A stretch of 64,000 nucleotides of DNA from Lantana camara (GCA_037501455.1 CM074856.1:21287001-21351000); one strand, 5' to 3'. Positions 11,640 to 24,030 are shown, numbered from the stretch's first letter. Translations and numbers: made by a program. Notes: generated from the sequence alone by a model not told the origin.

Positions 11640-13185
11640 TGTAAAATTGTTTGTTCCATTTAATAATATCCAGATCGTAAGTGTAAAATGACTTTCTCTA
11701 TTCAATAATATTAGAGTATAGCGGAATATATAAAGTACAGAAAATCCTAACAACCTATACAAGGATTCTATAAGATAATTATAATTAATTATATACTAAA
11801 TATAATAATAACAAAATATATGTAAAGATATATCAGAATAACAAAACTCTAAAAGATATACACAATATCTTCAACCAAATATACGAAATATTAATATTAC
11901 GTTTGCACACCCCAACAATAGACATGGATCTCGTGTCATGTAGAGAGAATTCCAGCAAGTTAATGAAGTACCAGTCCAACCCGTGGAACTTCCAGAGGAC
12001 GTATATATTCCAGACGAGATCCTGGTGGAACTACCAGAGAATGTTCCAAACGAACTTCCAGAGTAAGTTCCAAAGGAAATGTGACTCCCCGTCTCTTCAA
12101 AAATTCAGGTATGACGTCACGAGTGAGTTTAATTATGTAATTTAATCGTTTTAATTTCAAATATGTAAAATACGTGACATCGCATGCCCTACGTATCAAT
12201 ATGAGTTTTATTTCGAGTTATTTGTTACCTTAGAATTTGATTATTATGTGATTGGACTCAAAAGTCCATTTAAGTGGAGAGTATAGCCCTAACCGAAATT
12301 AGGGTTTATGAGCCGTTCTTCGGCTAACTTGAGTTCAAGGATTCAGATTCAAATTCCGATGTCACCATTGAAATTGTTTCGCCGATTCGAGTCCAACGAA
12401 ACAAGCCTCACCTTTTTCTGAAGTCATTTGAACCCTCTACCGATTTCAATTTCAACCGATTAAACCGAACCAGTCTTGAACAGAACCGGACCTGTTTTCT
12501 TAGCCATATTAGACCGAGCCACTCCCTCTCTCCCACTTTCTTGTTCTAACATGATTTAAGAGAAAGAAGGAGAAGAAGAGGGTTCACTATTCACCCCACC
12601 TTTAGAGCTCAAGTTCCGACTTCGATTCTCGTCCGATCGACGATCCAAGGTAAGATTTGAACTCCTCACTTCGTGTGCTTCGATTCTATCCGAATAAATC
12701 CCATTTTTCTTGCTTAAACTCTTGAGTTGGAGAAGCAGATGAATAGTGTATATATATGAAATTTTCGGCCATATCTTTATTCTTGAATTATATGCTCCAA
12801 GATTGATGTATATTGCTCGGTTAAGCTTCCTCGTTGTATATTTCTTGGAATTTCATGAGTTGGTTGCATATTCCTTGAATCACCATTGTTGTACCTTGCT
12901 TGAGCTTCCATAGAACCTTGTTTTATAGCATAAATAATGAGTTTAAAATGTGTTTAAGTGGTTAAGCATGTCATTAGGAGCTTAAGTATGCATTTAAATT
13001 AAATTTGGAGCTAGTTGATGGTTGCTTTGAGCTCTTGCCGTTGCTGCGTGTTGTGCTGCTATTTCTTCTTCAATTCAGCCATGCAATGACTGAAATTTGA
13101 GCTCCAAATGGGTGGCTCCCCCACCTAAGAAAATAGGACATGGCCATGTATGGCCATGTTTGGAGAGGAATTGTAGTGCTGCACT

Positions 13186-13315
13186 GAGACATGGCTATGT
13201 CCCCATTGCTTCTTGGAGGGAGACACACCCGTATCTCCATTGGAGTGTTTAACTTCTGTACTGAGACACACCCCTGTCTCCTTTTCTTCTTGGAAGGAGA
13301 GACACCTATGTCTCC
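13186..13315. repeat. cluster of imperfect GAGACAC-type palindromes in solo LTR copy 1
   Basis: Four short imperfect palindromes of the form GAGACAC-N-GTGTCTC start near 13186, 13220, 13263 and 13299. Equivalent clusters lie in copy 2 (16884-17098) and the third LTR (26393-26520). Confidence 0.75.
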
Positions 13316-16300
13316 CCCTCTTTGTGACCATACGTGTATTGATTCATTCGGCCTTGTTTCGTATGATTGTTTTATGCTTTTATCCCAACCCAAGCATGAT
13401 CCTAACTTGATTCATGATCTAATATGAATACGAATTAATGTAATATGACGTGTATTATAATTTTATGGTATGTTTTAAGTGTTTAAATACGTTAAGTGTT
13501 CATAAACGATTAAGTGCTATGCATTTCATTCACACTTGTTTGCATTAATTGTGCACATGAACATCTCTTAACATATTTTATGAATATGTTGAGCTATGTA
13601 ATGACTTTTTTTTTTTTACATATAATAGATATGAGTATAGACTACGCCTACGTGATTGCATCTCTTAAGTTCATAAACATACGCCGTGTGTCTATGTGGT
13701 TCATTCTCGAGTCTAAGTCTTGCATTTGTCTTCAGTTTGTTCAGGTGCACCCGGGGCGGTGTTATGTTAGCCGAGTTGATTCTGGGATGGATCAAACGTC
13801 TTGTCTTCAGTTTCGTCGGTGTAAGGTGAGGTTAGGATATAGTCAAACCCTATTGAAACGTGCTCGTTTTCTATATATGTGATCTATAGCCTTAAGTATA
13901 ATTAAATACGTGCAAGATATGTAATTTTATGACTTCCTTATACGTTTGCAATTATGATACGCTATGTACAAACCTATGTACGCTTGTTATGATTTGTTAT
14001 GTTTTGTAACATTAAACCACACTTCAAAACATGTGCCTCTTATGAGCCGGGAGAGACGAGCTAAGGAAAATGTTAAGGATTTGACACGGAGAGGTATGTA
14101 AAGCATGGTTGTTGCAAGGTAAGGTATGATATGAATTTATGATACGTTAGGGTATGTAGCGGGATAAGTTATGATATGTTATGAAATGATACGAAAGTAA
14201 TGTAATGTTGGGCCCGGGAGTCTGCGAGCCAAGACACCCGAGACGGTAGTGGGCCATCGGGATAAGCCTGGACATAGCCTCCAAATGTTAAGGACTAACC
14301 CGGAACCCACCAGGAGGTTTGGTTGGGGATTGGGACCCTGAGGGTTTGAGTGTTCACGCTCCCCTCGCCTGTAATAGATGGTTAGGGGGTATACACCCTT
14401 CCATCACTGGAGTGAAGGAGGTATGATATGAATGTAAGTCATGTTTTGTCTTATTTTGATATGATATGATACGTAAGAGGAGTCCAGGATGGATTATGAT
14501 ACTCGTACCCGCCGAGTTTCGTATGTAAGATATGTTAATGTTCGTGAAACGGGGATAAACTTGTTAATAAGATAAAATATGGATATTTCTAAAGGATAAG
14601 ATAAGTTAAGAAATGATTTGTTATGATATGAATTGTACGATACACTATGCATAAGCTAAGTTAAGTTTTGCTCTGTTTTGTTTTGTAACCCCTATATGTA
14701 TGTACCACGGGCAAATGTTTTGGTGTGCAAAAACTATCCCTGAGTTCACGAATATTATGATTTGAATGTGATATACTCCTTTATATATATGTAGCGTGTG
14801 TAGGTAGCCCCTCACTCAGTCAGTGTGACTGACCCTCTCCCTCCCTAATGTTTTAGTTACAGGTTTCGGCTTCGGTGTTCGAGCTAGTCGGCGTATGTCG
14901 TGTAGCACCCCACACAGTGGGTCACCACATCCGCCGCACCTAAGTCCAATCCACATACGTGATGGGAAACCCATACATGAACCAAGCAGAGGCAAACGGG
15001 AGACAGACAAACTCACACCTAAGCTAGGCGGGATGTAGACCGTGAACTCAAAACAATACACAAAATAAATGCATATGCGGAAGCGAATCATGCAATCAAA
15101 CATTAAAGCACAAGTAGCAAGTGATGGGTTCAACTAGCATAGATACCTAATCCCAAATATAAACATAAATCATAAATGCAAACGGGTTCATTCTGTTCCT
15201 AGAAGCCTGCCCCAAAATTTAATCTTATAAAGTAATCAATGCATACATAAACAAACATTCGTACTTATACAGAATCCAAATCGTATATGTAACAGACCCG
15301 AACAAATCAAAGACTCCACAAGACTCATGCCACCTAGCTTTAAATCCACGCAACACCTGCACACTAAAAACAATGGGAAGGGAGAGGGGTCAGTCACACT
15401 AACTGAGTAAGGGGCTACCCACACATGCTGCATACGTATAAAGAGCATAGCATGTTCAAATCATAATGTTCGTGAACTCAGGGATAATTTTTGCACACCA
15501 AAACTTTTGCCCATGATACATACATATAGTGATTTCTTATCAAAATAGAGTCGAACTTAACTTCACATATTCATACGAATCTTACATATCATATCATATC
15601 AAATCTTAGCTTATACTTTCAAAAGATCCATATTTTATCTTAGTTATAAGTCTATCCCCGTTTCACGAACTTTAACGTAGCATATATACATAACTCGGCG
15701 GGTACGAGTATCAAATTTCATCCTGGACTCCCTATACGATTCATATCATAACAAAACAAATCAAAACATAACATACTTACAGAAAAAAACCTCCTTCTCC
15801 AGTGATGGAAGGGTGTATACGCCCTAGCCATCCATACAGGCGAGGGGAGTGCGAACACTCAACCCTGAGGGTCCCATCCCCAACCAAACCTCCTAGCGGG
15901 TTCTGGGTTAGTCCTATCAAATTGGAGACTACGCTCAGGCTTATCCCGACGGCTCACTACCGTTCCGGGTATCCTGACTCGTAGACTCCGGGGCCCATCA
16001 TACCAGAACAGATCATACCATACCAGAGCATATCAAATCATAACCCGCTACAGAACTTAACGTATCATAACTTACATAACATACCTTACCTTGCAACAAC
16101 TATACTTTACATACCTCTCCGTGTCAAATCCATAACATATCCATAGCTTGTAGCACTCGGCTCATAAGAGGCATATAGTTTGAAGTATAGTTTAATGTTG
16201 CAAAACATAACAAACCATACCGAATCAGAACAAGCGTACATATGCTTGTATATAGCGTATCATACTTACAAACTCATAACAAAGTCATAAACTTACATAT

Positions 16301-16883
16301 CTCACACATATTTACTTATACTTAAGGTTATAGGTCGCATGCATAGAAAACGAGCACGTTTCATAGGGTTTAACGATAACCTAGCCTCACCTTACACCGT
16401 CGAAGCCGAGAACTTAACAAGTGATCCACCCCGGAATCAGCACAACTCACGAAACACCACCCTGGGTGCACCTGGACAGGCTGAAAGCAAAACACAGACT
16501 TAGACTCAAAGATGAACCACATAGACGCACGGCGTATGCATAGGCACTTAAGAGATGTAAACACTTAGGCTAAACTTATATTCAAATCATTCCAAACAAG
16601 AAAGACATATCAAAGCTTAACACAAACATGAAACACCTCAAGAGATGTTCATGTGCACAATTAATGTATACAAGCGTGTAAGAAAAGCAAGGTAGCATGT
16701 ATTCATAAATGCTCACACGCTTAAACATTAAAACTATATCATATAACTACAAAACACACTTTAACACATGAATTCATACTTATACTAGGTCATAATTCAA
16801 GTTAAGATCATGCTTGGGGAGGGATAAAAACGAAAAATCAAGCATATGAAATGAAACATAGCATTTATACACACAAAAAGAGG

Positions 16884-17098
16884 TAGACATGAGTGTGTCT
16901 CCTTCCAAGAATAAACTGAGACACGGGGGTGTCTCAGTACAGGCGCTCAACGAAATAAGGAAGACACGTTCGTATCTCCCTCAATACCTAAACTGAGATA
17001 CGGTCGTGTCTTAGTACAGGCGGCCACACCAACGAAGCACACATCCAGACACGGCAGTGTCCAAGAATGCCTTGTGGGGGAGACAAGGTCGTGTCTCC
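16884..17098. repeat. cluster of imperfect GAGACAC-type palindromes in solo LTR copy 2
   Basis: Six imperfect palindromes (near 16884, 16918, 16961, 16997, 17047 and 17080) of the type GACACGGTCGTGTC lie at the position matching the cluster in copy 1. Confidence 0.75.
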
Positions 17099-18010
17099 CC
17101 TTCGTCTCCAAAGCTCCAAGGAGTAGACATGGTGGGCGAGAGGGAGGGAAAAGGGGGATAAACCAGGCAACCACACCACCACAACCCCAAAACACACCAA
17201 AATACACATACAAGTCCCAAATAACATGCTTAACAACTTAAACACACTTAGAACTCATGATCATGCTAGAAATTGAAATGCCATGGAATCTCATGTTGGA
17301 AAACAAGAAACAGAAAGCAGCGAAAATTTAAATTTTTTTCCAACAAAAGGATCTTGAACTCGCAATCATGAATCCAAATTCGTAGAGGTCAAGAAACTCA
17401 CTTGGGTAGCAGCTTTCTTGACACGTTTTGAGCCGCCCTCAAACGCGCTTCATGCGGTAATGGCAACCCATCCCTCGAAAGTCTCTTTCTACTTCAGAAT
17501 TCATTGTAGGGATAACAATCCACACCAACCTAGATTCAAATCATGTTAGGGAAGTTCTTAACAATATAACATAAAGAAAGAAACATGAAACGAGAAAGAG
17601 ATGATTGAAACTCCCTTCGAAAACCAGTTTTGCGAAAGTAGAAATCTGCCAGCCATAAAACCCTCGTGAAAAAATTCATCCTTCAAGATATGGACGAACG
17701 GTTTTCGTCATCTTCTTTGGTTCGATTTTTTCACTCGTTTTCTGTTGGGTTCAGAATCGTTTCATCATCCCTTCTGGTCGTTTTGTTTGATCCTCACTCC
17801 TTGGTAAAGCTCGAATCTTCAAAACTTCTAACTTGAAGCTCTCTAGAGATAGTCCACCAACTTGGCTACAATCTAACTAGTAAGGATGCTAGTTCTCTAG
17901 TTAGTGTTTAGGCTTAACCTAGGGTTTATTTGATCTTGGAGAAGGGAATGTGTTCAACACATGAACCAAAAGAATTCTCGATTAGCTCCAAGAGGAGCTC
18001 GAGCTCCCCT

Positions 18011-18017
18011 ATTTATA
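18011..18017 (-). promoter_or_regulatory. TATA box of the 2.28-kb LTR
   Basis: Minus-strand tataaatagggg lies in the second half of the LTR, where the U3/R boundary is expected, about 330-400 bp downstream of the CACGTG cluster. Confidence 0.6.
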
Positions 18018-18344
18018 GGAGGGGGAGGGACGCCCAAACCCTAGTCCTTTTGGGCTAAGGATTTAGTCTCTCTCTCCTATTACTTGATCATCAAGTAATT
18101 TTGACTTTGACTTTGAATTCCAATTCAAATCAACTTTCAAGAGAGCTAAATTATCCAAACACTTTTGGATATTATTATACTTTATTTATTTAAAAATAAA
18201 TAACTTATTTTATCTAATTAATTAATTCACAATTAATTAACTAGATTATTTTTCTCCAAAATTAGACTTTCTTTTTAATTCAAAATTAAACCAAAGTCTA
18301 TTAAATAATTAATAAATTAATTATTTAATATTCAATCAAATAAA

Positions 18345-18413
18345 CACGTGTGGCACACGTGTCCCTATGACACGTGTCCAGTCACGTGAGCCACACGTGT
18401 GGTTTCACACGTG
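18345..18413. promoter_or_regulatory. cluster of six G-boxes (CACGTG)
   Basis: CACGTG occurs at 18345, 18356, 18371, 18383, 18394 and 18408, six times in 69 bp; four of the six have a T on each side of the ACGT-containing palindrome or lie within acacgtgt. These are binding-site types for plant bZIP and bHLH factors. They lie upstream of the TATA box in the LTR orientation, so an enhancer role is plausible but inferred. Confidence 0.75.
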
Positions 18414-20879
18414 TCGAACCCTCTAGGCCCGATTAACTCGTTTAATCATTTTAAAACCTCAACTCATGTAACCAAGTTGTTGTGTGTGATCCTCTAGGTT
18501 CTCAATTCAATTAGCAGTGACCCTAATTAATTAATTCACTAATTAATTAATCAGTCCACAGATTAAACGACCATAGTCTAGCAACAGGTGTTTAACCCAT
18601 AGCTGAATTGGAATGTTCGGATTCGACAGAACCTTTAAGTCATTGATTCATGTGAGATACAATCCTCCTACTTACTATCTCTCAACCAAGATCTAGGGCA
18701 AGGGAATAATTAGAACCCTAATAATCTGGTCTTAAAGCTAAGTGCATTTCATATCCATTTGATCTCAATCCAAGAAACCCTTTTCTTGATGTCTTGATCT
18801 ACTGTCTTGGCCAAGGACTCCATATAGCATATGAATGACTTGCACAATAAGAGATCACCTTGCAAATGCAAGTGTAGGTCCTTTCTTGATTCTCATTCAC
18901 TTTCATGAATCACTTGTGTAGCCCCAGCATAAGCCTTGAATCAGTTGTCTAAGGCGACACCCTTTAAAGCTTATACCTAAGACTACAGAGTTAACTCATA
19001 AAGTGACAAGGAACCTCAAGTCTTAGGATCAATTAATCACATCAATGACTTGTGAGATATTTCCTAATCTGGAAGTTTCCATTTCCTGAAATAGAAACTT
19101 CCTTTCCCATTTAGGAATCTTCTCACACGGGGCACCTCAGTGAACTTCCTTATTAAAGTAAGCACCCTCATGTATCACGCACGTATCAACTATACACTTT
19201 GCACCTACATGAAACAAGGTGGTCCTTCTTAAGGGCGTAATCCCACAAGCAAGCCTTAGAAGAATCAGGTTGACACTCCCACTGTCTGTAGGACTCATCG
19301 GCTTGGAGTATTTTACTAATCATGACTTATGTGATATAGAGCTCGTTTCATGAACCATTTCACCTAAATGGTAGAGTCCTAAAGTCATCAGGATCAGGGG
19401 AGTTCTCATACATGCACAGCTAAAGTAAACGCATACCAAACAAGAGCATATAAAGAAGTGTTTGTCTATGATATTAATCAATCGTATATTATTCAAAGAT
19501 TGTCAGTGATACTAGGAAAGTCCCAAAACGGATTATGACTAATCGGCTTTCTAGGGCACTATTCCTAACATCTCATACAAGGTGAAACAATGGTGACTCA
19601 TGCTAAGAGCAAGAAACAAGCAAAATTACAACAAATAAACGACAAGCACACTCACGGGAACAACATACTTCGATCCTAGCTCGATTAAACCACATATGAG
19701 CACATTGGGAGCAAATTCTTCACATATGTTACTATTTATCTTCTTCATGAAAGTCATGGATTCAAGCACTTAAAATAAGATTTAATCGGGAGAAATTGAA
19801 GCACTCGAAGAGAGGAGTAGAAATCTTACCTCGGATCGTTGATCGAGCAAGCGAGGAAGCCGAAACTTGAACTCAAAAGTTGGGAATGAATGGTGCTAAA
19901 TTCTCTTCTCTTCTCTTCCCTCTTGGACCGATGTGAAGAATGAGAAAAAATGGAGGGGGGTTCAATTATTAAGGCCAAGAAGAACTGGTTCGATTTGGTT
20001 CACGAGGGGTTTGGTTCAATCGGTTAGAAATTAAAACGGTAGAGGGTTCAAACGGTTGTAGAAAAAGGTGAGGCTAGTTTCATTGGACCCGAATCATCGA
20101 AACAAATCCAATGGTAAAGTTGGAATTCGAATTTGAATCCCTGAGCTCAAGTTAGCCAAGAAATGGCTCAAAAACCCTAATTCCGATTAGGTCCCTAATC
20201 TTCAGTTAAATGGACTTTCGAGTCCAAACACATAATAAATGAGTTCTAAGGCAATAGATAACTTGAAATAAAGTTCATATTGACACATTAGGCATGCAAC
20301 GTCACATACTCGCAATTAAAACAATTAAACTACATAATAAAACTCACTCGTGACATCATACCTGGATTACCGAGAAGACGGGGTGTCACATGTCGAGTCC
20401 CTCGAGTCTTTCAAGTCTTTATTTAAGTTTGAGTCATTTGCATAAGCATTTTGTATTTCAGATAAATATGTATGTATGAATCAAATGTATATATGTAACT
20501 TTATTTATGTTACAATATGGATTTTGGGACAGGCTTCTAGGGCTAGAGTGAACCCCGTTCATGATTTATGATTTCTGTTTGATTTCGAGATTAGGTATTT
20601 ATACTAGTTGAACCCATTACCTGCTGTTTGTGCCTGTGATTGAATGTATGTTCTGCTTCTGCGTGTGCATTTATTTTTGTTGGATCGCTTCTGAGTTTAG
20701 GGTCTACGTCCCACCTAGCTTAGGTGTGTTGGTCGGTCTCCCATTCGCCACTGCTTGGTTTATGTACGGACTTTTCATTTTGTATGTGGATTGGGCTTTG
20801 ATGGGGGTAAGTGGTGACCCCGTGCAAGGTGCTATAGGAAATACTAGAGAGAACGGCTCGGGGAGTGATCTGATGTATG

Positions 20880-21080
20880 ACGCTCGATAGAGTGTCACAA
20901 GATAAAAATCCGGTGACATTTGATAGAGCACCATAGAGTGAACGGTTGACAGAACATCATAATAATGAAGATCTCAACGGTGGTGAGGTGACGATCAATA
21001 GAGCATCACAGGAGGTGATGGTCGACAGAGCATCGCAAGATCCCAATGCGGCTGAGGTGATGGGTCATCGACAGAGCATC
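20880..21080 (-). repeat. short degenerate repeats in the internal region of the TRIM-like element
   Basis: Read on the minus strand, variants of gatgctctgtcga followed by a caccatcacc-type block recur about six times at irregular 25-50 bp spacing. They carry no gene. Confidence 0.55.
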
Positions 21081-21125
21081 ACAAGAGAATCCCAATTTCA
21101 AAATTTGGGAGGGAGAAAAACCTAA

Positions 21126-21137
21126 GCTCTAATACCA
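21126..21137 (-). promoter_or_regulatory. tRNA-Met-type primer-binding site
   Basis: Minus-strand tggtattagagc lies six bases downstream of the CA end of the right LTR. It matches 11 of 12 bases of the usual plant Copia initiator-Met primer-binding site and fixes the element as minus-strand. Confidence 0.65.
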
Positions 21138-21337
21138 TGGAAGTGTATATTGTTTTCTTCATTTAATAATATCAGAGTATAGCGGTATATATAGAGTACA
21201 CAAAACCCTAACAGCCTATACAAGGATTCTATAAGATAATTACAATTAATTATATCCTAAATATAATACTAACAAAATATATCTAAAGATATAACAGAAT
21301 AACAAAACTCTACAAGATATACACACTACATACCTCT

Positions 21338-22066
21338 TTTTTTTTCTAATATATACTCTCAAAGTGGTAAGACAAATTTGAAACCACTATTTCTTTCCTT
21401 CTTAACATGGTTTAATTTAGCCTCCCAAGACATTTGAAGGAGTTCTCCACAATTTTCAATAATATTTTTCCGCTAATGCCTTCTAGCCTATTTTTTAATC
21501 ACCAAATTCACAACAATACATTCCACCTTAATACAAGGAAATCGTCTCTCCCATACTAATTTCAAACATTCGTATAATCTAAGAAGTTTCGCTATTGTGA
21601 TCGAAATATAGACCAGTTTCATGGCAAGACTAAAAATCCACCTACCATCCTAATTTCATGACTTGCTTTCTTTAATATATTTAAATATTTCTAATTACCT
21701 CATCTAACTAATTAGTTTACTTTCAATTGTTTGGTTGGAATTTTTTTATCTAAAAAAAATCAATATTACTCTTTAAATTTCTTTGAACAATAATTGTATT
21801 AGGGATAGTAATATAAATTACATTAGGAGTAATAAATAACGCTAAAATTATATGACAAAGAAATCTTGTCTAATCAACCGCATTCCAAGAGTTCATCTTC
21901 TAACACAAGGCTAAGATGCAAGCGAACTAAACAATACTATAAGGATAGTAATTTAACACATTTATATACGTGATAATTTAGTCCACCCTATATAGTCAAT
22001 AATAGTAAACCACTCCTAACACCTAAACAGGATTACAAAATGAAAGCATTCCCATTATTATTATTA
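21338..22066. other. AT-rich DNA with part of a dispersed repeat
   Basis: No gene. The stretch at about 21695-21925 is a diverged copy of 51484-52285, except that the latter contains the Helitron. Shared landmarks are AGTTTACT, GGTTG-AATT-TTTTAT, GTAAT-----TAAATTACATTA and AACACAAG-CAAGATGCAA. Confidence 0.5.
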
Positions 22067-22712
22067 GGCTAAATGGCGGCTAACCCCTATCTTTTGACAA
22101 ATTTCACACTTTCCCCCTTAACCTTTAAATTTACGTGATTTCCCCCCTAACCTTTGTAAAATGTATCACTGTCCCCCCCTTTTGGACGAAATCTTGGGGA
22201 ATATTCCGTTCAACTTTTTTTAAAAAAAATTAGCGTGATTTCTAAGGGCAAATTTATTCAAATACAGATATCAAATGTGTTAATATTATACATCAAATCG
22301 AAGATTTCGATGCAAAGAACACAATGGTGGCGTTGAAACCAAAATCCGACATTCGAAAAAAGAGGAATTACCAGTCAAAGATGGTGCACGGAAGATAGAG
22401 CTTTGCAGGCGAACTCCAACGGCTTTCGACAATCAATAGGATCGAATAGGGTATGGGTTTTGTTCGTCTTGGAGAGAGAAACACAATGGTGGTGGTCTTG
22501 ACTCTTTGGTCATCCTGACACAGGAGAAATCGATGGTCAAAGTTCATCTTGTATTGATTCGAACAGAATATTCCACTAATATTTCACCAGAATCGTGCAG
22601 AAAGAGTAACGTGCAAAAAATTTCAAACGTAAGGGGGGAAAATCGTGCAAATTTAAATTTTAAGAGGGAAAATGCAAAACGTGCAAAAGGACGGGGGTTA
22701 CCATAATTTACC
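22067..22712. mobile_element. non-autonomous MULE
   Basis: Imperfect inverted ends of about 90 bp (for example GGCTAAATGGCGGCTAACCC at the left against GGTAAATTATGGTAACCCCC from the right) are flanked by ttattatta direct repeats (22058-22066 and 22713-22721). The 646-bp interior has no transposase. It is related to the element at 33354-33931. The target site is a TTA microsatellite, so the duplication length is slightly ambiguous. Confidence 0.75.
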
Positions 22713-22724
22713 TTATTATTATTA

Positions 22725-23121
22725 GGGAGAATTATATCTGACTACCCTGCATTTAGGCCTAATTACAATGCAGTCCATCATAATCGGAAAATTATATTTT
22801 AGTCCCTAACTTTGAGAACCGTTTGTGGTCCCTAGGATTCCGTTATGTCATTCCAAAAATAGCCCTCATTTGTTGTTAAATTCATAATTTTTAGAGATCG
22901 TTTTGTTTATATTTGTAAACTTTAGGGATGATTTTGTAATTTTCGTCATATATTCAATGTAACACTCATAAAACCGTTAGGGACATAAGTGTATTTTTAT
23001 AAATTCTGTTAAGAGACCTCAAACCAAACAAGATTTATAGGGACTAAAATGTAATTTCCCGATAATTATGGATTGCGTTATAATTAAACCTAAATGCAGG
23101 GTAGTTAGATGTAATTCTCCC
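22725..23121. mobile_element. MITE with about 80-bp terminal inverted repeats
   Basis: Left end GGGAGAATTATATCTGACTA and right end (reverse complement) GGGAGAATTACATCTAACTA continue as inverted repeats for about 80 bp, including CCCTGCATTTAGG and AATTATATTTTAGTCCCTA. No target duplication is visible. It abuts the preceding MULE. Confidence 0.75.
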
Positions 23122-23148
23122 TTCACGTAGAGGTTGGTCGGTGTAAAG

Positions 23149-23469
23149 TTACTCCGAAAATGAAAAGTTGTAACGATTTGAAGAATTCTGATTTCTTAAT
23201 TGAGTAAAATTCTCTATGGAGAACATTCTGGATAGAGACAAAAGAGTGTGAGAAGATGTTATGTTTATTGTGAAAAAAAAAAAAAAAGTGTCGGTTCTTG
23301 TCACGATGGTAATTTTATATATTAATTTTTCCCACTCGAGCGGCAAGATTACCCTACAAAATACCTCAGCCTTATCCCATAACTCACTAAGACTCATGTT
23401 TCCTAAAATTTGAACCCACGCTGGAGTTTTATCAATGTTTTGGGGGATCAAGTTCTCACAAGTCAACAC
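23149..23469 (-). pseudogene. short gag-like or LINE-like ORF remnant, uncertain
   Basis: A 106-codon minus-strand frame. The first 60 codons have a hydrophobic/Trp pattern (PAWVQILG ... LSELWDKAE) loosely like the DUF4283 region of plant retroelement proteins. The rest runs into a poly(T) tract. No start or stop context supports a host gene. Confidence 0.25.
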
Positions 23470-23479
23470 AATGTTTTGT

Positions 23480-24030
23480 TCAATAAGCCAAACTCATGCA
23501 CACTTGCTGAAATTAAAGCATGCAACATCTTTATGGGCAAAGCCCAACCTTTATATTATTACCCAACAAATCAATACAAAGGAAACATATGCTTGTAAAC
23601 ATTATTAGGACACTTGTCACCTCAAAATCATGCACCTCATAGCCTATTTATACAGACTAGAAAACTGTCGGTTAACATCCCTAACCGCTAGGAAAACCAC
23701 CAAGTCTTGGGCAGTTTTGCCAACTCAAAACTACCTGCTGCAATGTCTGGTAACCGCCTGCTGAAAATCATCAAGGCGGCGCATAACTTCTCTCGTGCGT
23801 GCTAATTTTCCCAGTGCATAACTGCTTGCAACCATTCCCGCCAACGCAAGTAACCGTTCCCGCCTTGCGCACACTGCCTGCCTCGCACGTGTGTCCTAAC
23901 AACATCGCCACTTGCTGCGCGCAGCAATCAGCCTTTGCCCACCTTGCTTATACCTATATTTATTCCCCCTCATCAGTCACCCAGACTGACCCCACCCTAT
24001 TTTTATATTGACTATAGGTACATGTCGTGC
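23480..24030 (-). mobile_element. possible solo LTR or LTR fragment
   Basis: On the minus strand tataaatag lies at about 23650-23642, with CG-containing, higher-GC sequence upstream (23690-23950) and an AT-rich leader downstream, a U3/R/U5-like layout. It lies immediately 5' of the remnant at 23149-23469 in the same orientation. The boundaries and target duplication are not found. Confidence 0.3.

Larger units (their letters stand above)
17294..19570 (-). mobile_element. 2.28-kb solo LTR inserted in copy 2
   Basis: On the plus strand it begins TGTTGGAAAAC at 17294 and ends CCTAACA at 19570, flanked by the 5-bp duplication tctca (17289-17293 and 19571-19575). A minus-strand TATA box (tataaat at 18017-18011) followed by a G/A-rich leader sets the orientation. 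No internal genes or second LTR are present. On either side of it copy 2 aligns continuously with copy 1. The superfamily is uncertain. Confidence 0.82.
14901..20390 (-). mobile_element. Ty3/Gypsy-type solo LTR, copy 2, inserted in copy 1
   Basis: On the minus strand it starts TGTGACACCCCG at 20390 and ends GGGTGCTACA at 14901. The target duplication tgtcg lies at 14896-14900 and 20391-20395. Without the nested LTR at 17294-19570 and its target duplication it is 3208 bp. Its sequence parallels copy 1 along the whole length in the opposite orientation. It has no coding region. Confidence 0.88.
12080..20836 (+). mobile_element. Ty3/Gypsy-type solo LTR, copy 1 (3.26 kb, interrupted)
   Basis: It begins TGTGACTCCCC at 12080 and ends GGTGCTATA at 20836, flanked by the 5-bp duplication ggaaa (12075-12079 and 20837-20841). 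It is split by copy 2 after 14900 and resumes at 20396. Removing that insertion leaves 3262 bp. There is no gag, pol, primer-binding site or polypurine tract, so it is a solo LTR. The TGTGACxCCCC start and long length suggest a Gypsy LTR. Copy 2 and the element at 25202-28220 are the same family. Confidence 0.85.
11682..21337 (-). mobile_element. Copia/TRIM-like element, interrupted by nested LTRs
   Basis: Two direct copies of a roughly 195-bp LTR lie at 11682-11875 and 21144-21337, both with agagtatagcgg, a TATA-like tatatata, and ctatacaaggattctataagataatta. On the minus strand the right copy is followed after six bases by a primer-binding site, tggtattagagc (21137-21126), one base off the initiator tRNA-Met complement usual in plant Copia elements. 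Removing the nested insertion leaves only about 490 bp of internal DNA with no gag-pol, so it resembles a TRIM or an internally deleted Copia. The left LTR has an extra partial copy of its end at about 11640-11680. Target duplication was not found. Confidence 0.6.

Noticed and set aside
13070..13427. Overlapping ORFs on both strands with repeated Cys/Pro/Ser
   Set aside because: They come from the palindrome cluster in solo LTR copy 1, which is non-coding.
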